A stretch of 49,940 bases of DNA from SpSt-600 sp042408195. Its GTDB lineage: Bacteria; Chloroflexota; Anaerolineae; SpSt-600. Positions 8,291-14,803 of this stretch are shown here, piece after piece. Under the pieces are notes generated by a model. That model was not told where the DNA came from and searched no databases. It was given only the letters and a program-made list of their open reading frames with translations. Numbering within the stretch: the stretch's first letter is position 1; each line of letters begins with the position of its first letter. The stretch is from the NCBI GenBank assembly GCA_042408195.1, contig JBHOQL010000038.1:1-49940 (forward strand), given 5' to 3'. The position numbers were made by a program, and so were the translations under genes.

Positions 8291-9343
8291 ATGCTGCTTA
8301 AAGCAGCTCGTCCTGTGGGAATAGTTGGCTACGGTGCTTACCTGCCAAGATACCGCATTAGGGCCGAAGAGATTGCGCGGGTCTGGACCGGAGGTAACAT
8401 GGAGCCTCCGGTTAGGGAAAAGGCTGTTCCGGGCCTCGATGAGGATACCGTTACTATTGCCCTGGAAGCGGCGCGCAACGCTCTGGCCCGGGCCCGTATA
8501 GACCCTCAGCTCATAAAGGCCGTCTGGGTTGGGAGCGAATCCCACCCTTATGCCGTCAAGCCCACAGGAACCATAGTGGCCGAAGCCTTGGGAGCTACCC
8601 CTTACGTCCAAGCTGCCGACTGGGAGTTTGCATGCAAGGCCGGAACTGAGGCCTTACAGGCAGCTCTGGGCCTTGTGGGCTCAGGCATGGCCGATTACGC
8701 TCTCATAGTGGGGGCCGACACTGCCCAGGGACGTCCTGGCGATGCCCTGGAATACACAGCATCGGCAGGCGGCGCCGCTTACATTATCGGCCCAGCCGAG
8801 GAAAGCCTTGCTTTTATTGAAGCTTCGTGCTCATACGTAACCGATACCCCTGATTTCTTCCGCCGGCCTGGGATGAACTACCCGAGCCACGGGGCCCGTT
8901 TCACTGGGGAACCAGCCTACTTCCACCACATTGAGATGGCTGCCCGCACCCTTATGGAGGAGATGGGATACAAGCCCCAGGACTTCGCCTATGCTGTCTT
9001 CCATCAGCCCAACCTCAAATTCCCACAGACAGTAGCCAAAAGGCTTGGTTTTTCCCCCGAGCAGATAAAGGATGGCCTCTTGGTGGGGGAGATCGGCAAC
9101 ACTTATGCCGCCTCTTCCCTCATCGGCCTTACGGCTATCTTGGATGTGGCCAAGCCCGGAGAGAGGATACTGTTGGTTTCCTTTGGTTCTGGTGCCGGAA
9201 GCGATGCTTTCTCCATCCTCACCACTGAAAAACTACCCGAAAGGCAGGCCCTGGCCCCCTCAACTCGCTCCTACATCCAGAGGCGAAAGGAAGTGGACTA
9301 CGCTTTCTACGTTCGATTCCGCCGGAAACTGGAGATGGAGTGA
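8291..9343 (+). CDS. Archaeal-type hydroxymethylglutaryl-CoA synthase
   Basis: A 350-residue thiolase-fold enzyme that condenses acetyl-CoA with acetoacetyl-CoA to HMG-CoA, the entry to the mevalonate route. Catalytic residues are in place: Glu83 (VGSESHPYA), Cys115 (WEFACKAGT) and His238 (VFHQPNLKFP). Length and motifs match the short archaeal form that partners with a thiolase and a DUF35 protein. The start is ATG 8291 behind GGAGGG, not the in-frame ATG 8258. About 165 bp separate it from the recombinase gene, with no clear promoter or terminator seen. Its stop overlaps the thiolase start (TGATG). Confidence 0.9.
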   Translation: MLLKAARPVGIVGYGAYLPRYRIRAEEIARVWTGGNMEPPVREKAVPGLDEDTVTIALEAARNALARARIDPQLIKAVWVGSESHPYAVKPTGTIVAEALGATPYVQAADWEFACKAGTEALQAALGLVGSGMADYALIVGADTAQGRPGDALEYTASAGGAAYIIGPAEESLAFIEASCSYVTDTPDFFRRPGMNYPSHGARFTGEPAYFHHIEMAARTLMEEMGYKPQDFAYAVFHQPNLKFPQTVAKRLGFSPEQIKDGLLVGEIGNTYAASSLIGLTAILDVAKPGERILLVSFGSGAGSDAFSILTTEKLPERQALAPSTRSYIQRRKEVDYAFYVRFRRKLEME

Positions 9344-10509
9344 TGAAACGCAGGAGAGAGGTAGCGATAATAGGCATAGGACAGACCAAAGTTGGCGAAC
9401 ACTGGGATAAATCCATAAGGCAACTGGCCGCCGAGGCCATTTTGGCGGCCATCAAAGATGCGAAAATTGAAAAGGTTGACATTCTCTATGTGGGCAATGC
9501 CCTTTCAGGAGAACTGGCTTTCCAAGAACACTTGGGAGCAGCCGTGGCCGACTTCGCTGGCCTGCACAATGTAGAAGCCCTCAAGGTGGAAGCAGCGGGG
9601 GCTTCGGGGGCTGCTGCACTGCGCCTGGGCTATATGGCTGTAGCCGGAGGCATGGCTGATTTCGTCTTAATCTGCGGGGTGGAGAAGGTAACCGATTCTC
9701 CCGCTGAGAAGATAAACTCGGCCCTTTCCCTTGGCATTGATGGAGAATACGAGCGGGAAATGGGTCTATCTTTTATAGCCCTTCATGCTCTGATCATGCG
9801 CCGTTACATGCACGAGTACGGCTACGAGCTCAAAGATTTCGCTGGTTTCTCAGTGAATGCCCACAAAAATGCGGTCAATAACCCTTACGCCATGTTCCGT
9901 AATCCTATAACCGAAAAAGCCTTTTTGGATGCCCGGATGGTGGTGGACCCGATAAACTTGCTGGATTCGGCCCCGGTAGCTGATGGGGCAGCGGCCGTAG
10001 TCCTCTGCCCGATGGATATTGCCAGAGATTTCAACGCCAGACCCGTAAGGATCGCCGCTTCTGTGATCGCCACCGACACCCTCGCCCTCCACGACCGGAA
10101 AGACCCTCTCTTCTTGGAAGCTGCTTACCTTTCGGCCAGGAAGGCCTATGAGATAGCTGGGATAAAGCCGGAGGATGTGGACTTGTTCGAACTGAGCGAT
10201 TCCTTCACTATCATGGCGGCTCTCTCCCTTGAGGCCGCAGGCTTAGCCGAAAGGGGTAAAGGGGTCAGGCTCGCCATGGATGGAGAAATCGCCATTGATG
10301 GACGCATACCAATTTCCACCATGGGTGGCCTTAAAGCTCGCGGTAACCCCCTGGGGGCCACCGGTGTCTACCAGGTGGTAGAGGCGGTCTTGCAGTTGAG
10401 AGGGGAAGCCGGCCCCAACCAGGTGAAGGATGCCCACTGGGCCCTTGTCCAGAGCGTGGGTGGAACAGGGAGCACAGTTGTGACGCAAATTCTGGAAGGT
10501 CCAGATTAA
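9343..10509 (+). CDS. SCP2-type thiolase homologue lacking usual catalytic residues
   Basis: A 388-residue thiolase-family protein of the kind that supplies acetoacetyl-CoA to archaeal HMG-CoA synthase. Three active-site motifs deviate from the family as I know it. The VEAACASG motif reads VEAAGASG, so Gly86 sits at the nucleophile Cys. The HDCF/HDAF motif reads SDSF at 285-288. The GHP motif reads GNP with Asn335. The codons were read directly (GGG at 9598-9600). The fold-forming motifs (GGLKARG, GATG, GGTGS) are intact, so this is not decay. ATG 9343 overlaps the preceding TGA. It may be a structural or CoA-channelling partner rather than an active condensing enzyme. Activity with other residues cannot be excluded. 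Confidence 0.85.
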   Translation: MKRRREVAIIGIGQTKVGEHWDKSIRQLAAEAILAAIKDAKIEKVDILYVGNALSGELAFQEHLGAAVADFAGLHNVEALKVEAAGASGAAALRLGYMAVAGGMADFVLICGVEKVTDSPAEKINSALSLGIDGEYEREMGLSFIALHALIMRRYMHEYGYELKDFAGFSVNAHKNAVNNPYAMFRNPITEKAFLDARMVVDPINLLDSAPVADGAAAVVLCPMDIARDFNARPVRIAASVIATDTLALHDRKDPLFLEAAYLSARKAYEIAGIKPEDVDLFELSDSFTIMAALSLEAAGLAERGKGVRLAMDGEIAIDGRIPISTMGGLKARGNPLGATGVYQVVEAVLQLRGEAGPNQVKDAHWALVQSVGGTGSTVVTQILEGPD

Positions 10510-10531
10510 AAATTAATAAGGAGGTGGATTT

Positions 10532-10927
10532 ATGAGCCTGCCGGCAGTGTGGAGGACCAAAAAGCAGCGCTACGCCCTTGTGGGGGAGATATGCAAGAAG
10601 TGCGGAGCTAAAATTTTCCCACCGCGGGATATCTGTCCTGAATGCTCAAAGCCAGCTCAGACGCCTTTTTCCTTTTCGGGAAAAGGCATTGTCTATAGCT
10701 TTGCTACCCTCTATCAGGCTTCGGAGGAATTTGAAGAGTATACCCCTTACACCGTTGCCCTCGTAAAGCTGGAAGAAGGTCCGATGGTAACCGCCCAGCT
10801 TACCGATGTGGACCCGGAAGAGGTTAAAATTGGGATGCCGGTTGAGATGGTCACCCGGAAGCTTTACGAAGAGGGTAAGGGAGGAGTAATCCATTACGGC
10901 TACAAATTCAGGCCGCGCATCGAGTGA
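10532..10927 (+). CDS. DUF35 OB-fold / zinc-ribbon protein
   Basis: A 131-residue protein with a rubredoxin-like zinc ribbon (Cys21, Cys24, Cys35, Cys38 in CKKCG and CPECS) followed by an OB-fold domain (about 45-128, including GKGIVYSFATLY). In archaea this family bridges acetyl-CoA acetyltransferase and HMG-CoA synthase and forms a shared CoA-binding channel, which is established knowledge. It is the third member of the trio, 22 bp after the thiolase, with a strong AAGGAGGTGG ribosome binding site of its own. Confidence 0.9.
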   Translation: MSLPAVWRTKKQRYALVGEICKKCGAKIFPPRDICPECSKPAQTPFSFSGKGIVYSFATLYQASEEFEEYTPYTVALVKLEEGPMVTAQLTDVDPEEVKIGMPVEMVTRKLYEEGKGGVIHYGYKFRPRIE

Positions 10928-10934
10928 AATGGCC

Positions 10935-10971
10935 AACTAGGCTGACAGTAGCGAACCTAAATAGCCTAGTT
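10935..10971. repeat. Inverted repeat after the mevalonate trio
   Basis: AACTAGGCT (10935-10943) and AGCCTAGTT (10963-10971) form a perfect 9-bp stem with a 19-nt loop, starting 8 bases after the DUF35 stop codon. There is no T-run after it, so it could act as an mRNA 3' stabiliser or a factor-dependent termination site rather than an intrinsic terminator. Confidence 0.5.
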
Positions 10972-11145
10972 GAGAAGGTGCAAGAGAGGCGTTTCTAAGG
11001 ATTGCGGCAGGAATAAAGCTTGAAAACTGTTTTCAACAGCCCGCAAAGAAGTGCAAAGCTTGGGAAAGTAAGGGGCGGGTCCACTGCCGGTATTCTGGGG
11101 AATGTAAAATGATGAGAGAGCAAAAGACTAATACCTGTTTCTGCC

Positions 11146-11320
11146 CATGAACAGAACCCTAAGCCCCAGTGAGCCCGAAACCCCCAAAGGTGAACAAAAC
11201 TAGAAGGTCCAGACGTTTTGTGTCCCTTGGCGAGGGTCTGGGAAATGGGCTTTCGGAAAAACAAAGGCGGAGGCAGGGTTAATTACTGCCCCCGTCCACG
11301 GGGCATAACTTAGATGCCCC
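11146..11320 (+). repeat. Possible strongly diverged copy of the 148-bp repeat; rest of 10972-11346 empty
   Basis: The segment from CCTAAGCCCCAGTGAGCCCG through ACAAAACTAG lines up by eye with the start of a unit in the 28-kb array (CCTAAGCCGGGGCAGTCCG ... GCAAAACTGG). Similarity then fades but returns as an A-rich stretch followed by GGCGGAGGCA. A perfect hairpin GGGGCAT (11300-11306) / ATGCCCC (11314-11320) follows, lying 27 bases after the ABC ATPase stop on the other strand, and may serve as its 3' end. No gene was seen in the rest of this 420-bp gap. Confidence 0.3.
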
Positions 11321-11346
11321 TGGAAAAACCAGAAGGATCGGGCTTT

Positions 11347-12084
11347 TTAGATCAGTATTTTGCTTAAAAAGGCCTTGGTGCGCTCCTCCCGAGGATTATT
11401 GAAAATTTGCTCTACTGGGCCCTCTTCTATTATTTTGCCCATATCCATGAAGATGATCCTATCTGCTGCAGCCTTGACGAACCCCATTTCGTGGGAGACC
11501 ACCACCATTGTCATGCCTTCCCGGGCCAGCTGAAGCATAACGTCCAACACCTCTTTGATCATTTCAGGGTCAAGGGCCGAGGTGGGCTCGTCAAAGAGCA
11601 TTATTTTGGGCTGCATAGCCAGGGCCCTGGCGATGGCTACTCGTTGCTGCTGCCCTCCCGAAAGCTGAGCGGGGTAAGCGTGGGCCTTTTCAGGTATGCC
11701 CACCTTTTCCAGGAGTTCCATGGCGATGCGCTCAGCTTCCTGGCGGGAACGCTTCCTTACCACTATCTGAGCAAGGGTTATGTTCTCGAGGGCCGTGAGG
11801 TGTGGGAAAAGGTTGAACTGCTGGAACACCATACCCACTTCGGCTCGAACTTTGTTTATGTTAGCTTTCTCGTGGGTCAAGGGTATGCCGTCCACAATGA
11901 TAGTGCCCCGGTCGGGTCTCTCAAGGTAGTTTATGCACCTGAGCAAGGTAGATTTTCCAGCGCCGCTCGGTCCTATTATAACCACTACCTCCCCCCGCTT
12001 TATCGACAGGCTTACATCGTCCAGCGCCACTACATTTCCGAAGCGCTTATAGAGGTGCTCAATCCGTATAATCTCATCGCTCAT
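11347..12084 (-). CDS. Polar amino acid ABC transporter ATPase
   Basis: A 245-residue nucleotide-binding subunit of the GlnQ/HisP family. Walker A is GPSGAGKST (38-46), the Q loop is at Gln88, the signature is LSGGQQQR (141-148), Walker B is IMLFDE (161-166) and the switch is His198 (VVSHEM). Length is typical. It lies 15 bp after the permease gene and is last in a three-gene minus-strand set. It would power uptake of a polar amino acid through the adjacent permease. No substrate-binding protein gene accompanies it here. Confidence 0.92.
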   Translation of the reverse strand: MSDEIIRIEHLYKRFGNVVALDDVSLSIKRGEVVVIIGPSGAGKSTLLRCINYLERPDRGTIIVDGIPLTHEKANINKVRAEVGMVFQQFNLFPHLTALENITLAQIVVRKRSRQEAERIAMELLEKVGIPEKAHAYPAQLSGGQQQRVAIARALAMQPKIMLFDEPTSALDPEMIKEVLDVMLQLAREGMTMVVVSHEMGFVKAAADRIIFMDMGKIIEEGPVEQIFNNPREERTKAFLSKILI

Positions 12085-12099
12085 TTCTCAGTCCCCCCG

Positions 12100-12936
12100 T
12101 CACTTAACTTCAAATTCCACCCTTCTCTCCATAATCCGCACAAGCCTGGAGAAGAAGAGGGTGAGAAATAGGTAGATCAGAGCCACCATAGTCCAGGTTT
12201 CCAGGCTCTCAAAGGTGCGAGCCATGTACTCTCTTCCCCTTCTGGTAAGGTCTGAGACAGCCAGAACCGAGACCAGGGACGAGTCCTTGAGGAGGGCCAC
12301 AAATTCGTTGCCCACTGGGGGAAGGATAACTCTGAAGGCTTGAGGCAGGATCACATAGCGCATGGCTTGGAAGTAACTCATCCCTAAAGAGCGAGCCGCT
12401 TCCATCTGCCCCTTAGGTATGGATTCAATCCCTGCCCGGAAAATCTCACTCATGTAAGCTCCATAGCAGATGGAGAGACCCATCACCGCAGCCACGAAAG
12501 GGGAAAGCCGAAGGTCGACCAGATACTGCCCAACATTAGCCGTAGCCGAAATTGCTTTGAGCTTGTGTCCCAAGATATCGAAGAGCTGAGGTAAGGCGAA
12601 CCAGATGTAGAGCAGCTGGACCATAAGGGGTATGCCTCTTATGACTTCCACGTAAAGGGTTGCGATGCCGTGAATAATGGGGTTTCTGGAAATCCTCCCC
12701 AGTCCCCCTATGAGTCCGATGAAAAGGATAACAGCAAAAGAGGTAACAGTCAGGCTCAGGGTTACTGCAACTCCATCCAAAAGGAAGCGGAAGATCCGGC
12801 TGAAGGGTTGAGGTTTGAGCTGGACCAGGCTCATGATTATGAAAATAGACAACACCACCAGCACCCATCCTGCTTCAAAGGTGATCCGGAACCTTCGGGG
12901 GATTGCTATCGCTCTTTCAGCTTCCGCCGCCATCAC
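12100..12936 (-). CDS. Polar amino acid ABC transporter permease
   Basis: A 278-residue inner-membrane subunit of the HisM/GlnP type. A first hydrophobic segment at about 27-45 and a block at 55-85 precede the conserved core. The EAA loop that contacts the ATPase reads GQMEAARSLGMSYFQAMRYV at about 175-195, followed by LPQA. The last hydrophobic segment is near 248-265. It overlaps the end of the upstream phosphodiesterase-like gene by 20 bp and is followed by the ATPase, so the three should be one transcript. Confidence 0.9.
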   Translation of the reverse strand: MMAAEAERAIAIPRRFRITFEAGWVLVVLSIFIIMSLVQLKPQPFSRIFRFLLDGVAVTLSLTVTSFAVILFIGLIGGLGRISRNPIIHGIATLYVEVIRGIPLMVQLLYIWFALPQLFDILGHKLKAISATANVGQYLVDLRLSPFVAAVMGLSICYGAYMSEIFRAGIESIPKGQMEAARSLGMSYFQAMRYVILPQAFRVILPPVGNEFVALLKDSSLVSVLAVSDLTRRGREYMARTFESLETWTMVALIYLFLTLFFSRLVRIMERRVEFEVK

Positions 12937-14653
12937 TCACCTCCATCGCAGGGATTTTCCTCCAGCGCCTTAATCCCCAACCTATCAGTAATGCTAGCGG
13001 GACCACGATAAGGGATAGGAATCCCACTGGAACCATCTGGAGGAGGTCAAGGTAGTACTTGAAGCCAAGCCTGAGATTGGGTATGTACCAGGGAAAGTGG
13101 TAGTTATAGAGCCAGTAAAAGACGAGGACTTGAAGGAGGAGCCAATAACCCGTAAAGAAGGAGAAGGATACAGCTCGCTCAAAGGTCTCAAGGGTTGGCC
13201 TCCTCCAAGAGAAGAAAGCCAGCAGAAGCCCCGCCACTACGAAAGAGAGAGCTGCATCCAGCAAGCGTTCGTTGAAGAAGGTCTTTATCTGGGCCTCTGT
13301 ATTGAAGGCCGAAAGGGACCAGTTATGTCCACGCCCAAAGAAGAGAGCGTTGTAGAAGGCAAAATACAGGAGGGCAAAGGCCAGAGGAATTAAGACAGAT
13401 CGGAGGCGCTTCCTGTAGTTAAGAAGGTATAGGAGCGGGACAAAGGCCATAAGCAAGGCGATGGGAAGTCTCAGCAGCCTTTCTCTCCACAGTTTGCCTT
13501 CCCTTATGGAAGCCGCTCTCGCGCTTACTTCCCGGTAGAACTGACCGAAGGCGCCTTCCTCCCCACTGGCGAGCCGCTCGCGGTATTTTGACAGGACATC
13601 GCTTGCGAAGGGCGAGGAACCCAGGGCTTTAGCATAAGCATCGTAAAATCCAGCAAGCTGAAGAGCTGCGCTTAGCCCCTTGCGTCCCTTGACCTCAGCG
13701 GGCGCCTCCATCAGCTCAAAGAGGGGGCGTCCTTGGGAATGGACTGGATAAGGCAGGCCCAGCAAAGCCGCTACCGTAGGGGCAATGTCAGCTTGGGTCT
13801 GCTCAGTGTAAAGGCCTTTCCTTATGGGTTTACCCCTGAGGACTAAAGGCACTTTGAGGACGGCTTCCTCCCAGCCTCCGTGCCCTCCCCTATCAACGTG
13901 ACCGTGGTCGGCAGTAACCAGGACCACATCCTTATCGGGGTCAAGTTTCTGAACGAGTTTACCTATGAAGCCATCGACTCGCATGGCTTCATCCAGGAAC
14001 TCCCTGCTCACTCCGCCGTAATTGTGAGCCATTGCATCGGTCCCTACGAAGTGGATGAGGATAAAGCCCGAGCTGTATTTATCCAGGACTTCGGAGGCCA
14101 AACGGTAAGTCTCTTCGTCCACTTTTGCCCACTCCTCAGGGGGTGCCTCCTCTGGGGGTTCTTCCACTATCAGCGCTTCCGTGAGGTAAGGGTCAAAGAG
14201 CTTCTTCCACCCTGGGGACCCAACGACTACCGAAGGCAGGCCTGAATCTTTGGCTACTCTGAAGAGGTTATCGGCCTGGACCGGCCCTTTATACCAGTTG
14301 GTAGTTACTCCGCTTATCTCTTGCCATGCGCCAGAGGCGATGACCGTCCAGCTGGGGTATGAAAGGGAAGGTTGGCCAACCTTTACTGCAAGGTCGGCTC
14401 CTTCCTTGCGGAGCTCGTTGAGGTTGGGGAGTTTGCGGGAGACATCCAAGCGCAGGCCATCAACGACGATGAGAACCACCCTGAGGGCAAGGGGTTCAGT
14501 GCTGCTTCCTCTGGGAAGCTGAGCCAAATACTGGCTCTTATACTCCACAACCGAATTCCAGCCGGTCATGGTAAGCTTCTGAGATAGATACCCGGCCCCG
14601 GCCAGGACGAAGAGAATAAGAACTAAAAACAAAATCTTGACTATGCGGGCCAT
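12917..14653 (-). CDS. Membrane-anchored alkaline phosphatase / phosphodiesterase superfamily protein
   Basis: 578 residues. An N-terminal signal anchor (about 5-24) is followed by a phosphodiesterase/nucleotide-pyrophosphatase-like domain. Metal and nucleophile motifs are VVLIVVDGLRLD near 65, HFVGTDAMAHNYG near 205 and VTADHGHVDRGGHGG near 245. The usual nucleophile Thr/Ser region reads SLSYPSWTVIASG. Several transmembrane helices occupy about 395-570. The start is ATG 14653 behind GGAGG; a TTG five codons earlier overlaps that ribosome binding site. Substrates in this superfamily range from nucleotides to GPI or lipid phosphoesters, so the role is open. It heads the minus-strand set with the ABC permease and ATPase, an unusual pairing. 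Confidence 0.75.
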   Translation of the reverse strand: MARIVKILFLVLILFVLAGAGYLSQKLTMTGWNSVVEYKSQYLAQLPRGSSTEPLALRVVLIVVDGLRLDVSRKLPNLNELRKEGADLAVKVGQPSLSYPSWTVIASGAWQEISGVTTNWYKGPVQADNLFRVAKDSGLPSVVVGSPGWKKLFDPYLTEALIVEEPPEEAPPEEWAKVDEETYRLASEVLDKYSSGFILIHFVGTDAMAHNYGGVSREFLDEAMRVDGFIGKLVQKLDPDKDVVLVTADHGHVDRGGHGGWEEAVLKVPLVLRGKPIRKGLYTEQTQADIAPTVAALLGLPYPVHSQGRPLFELMEAPAEVKGRKGLSAALQLAGFYDAYAKALGSSPFASDVLSKYRERLASGEEGAFGQFYREVSARAASIREGKLWRERLLRLPIALLMAFVPLLYLLNYRKRLRSVLIPLAFALLYFAFYNALFFGRGHNWSLSAFNTEAQIKTFFNERLLDAALSFVVAGLLLAFFSWRRPTLETFERAVSFSFFTGYWLLLQVLVFYWLYNYHFPWYIPNLRLGFKYYLDLLQMVPVGFLSLIVVPLALLIGWGLRRWRKIPAMEVSDGGGS

Positions 14654-14683
14654 GGCGAATTCCTCCAAAATGGACTTTGAAAA

Positions 14684-14722
14684 ATTTTACCATATAAGGG
14701 GTGCTTGAGCAATTGCACCCCT
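14684..14722 (-). promoter_or_regulatory. Promoter of the phosphodiesterase-ABC set overlapped by a perfect palindrome
   Basis: On the minus strand TTGCTC (14707-14712), a 17-bp spacer and TAAAAT (14684-14689). The -35 lies within the loop of a perfect 8-bp inverted repeat, AGGGGTGC (14697-14704) and GCACCCCT (14715-14722), spaced by 10 bp. The geometry suits a dimeric repressor or activator site. The divergent GT39 gene starts 81 bp to the right. Confidence 0.5.
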
Positions 14723-14803
14723 CAACCTGGAAAATCTCAACGGTGGCTTTCCGGTTTTGCGCGATTCCCGATTTTGTTCTATCATCCTTTAGCCGGAGGT
14801 CCG

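Noticed and set aside
8287..8292. TATAAT just before and overlapping the HMG-CoA synthase start
   Set aside because: It overlaps the ATG and ribosome binding site, so a transcript from it would begin within the gene.
11407..12171. 254-codon plus-strand frame
   Set aside because: It is the antisense shadow of the ABC ATPase gene, which has every expected motif on the other strand.
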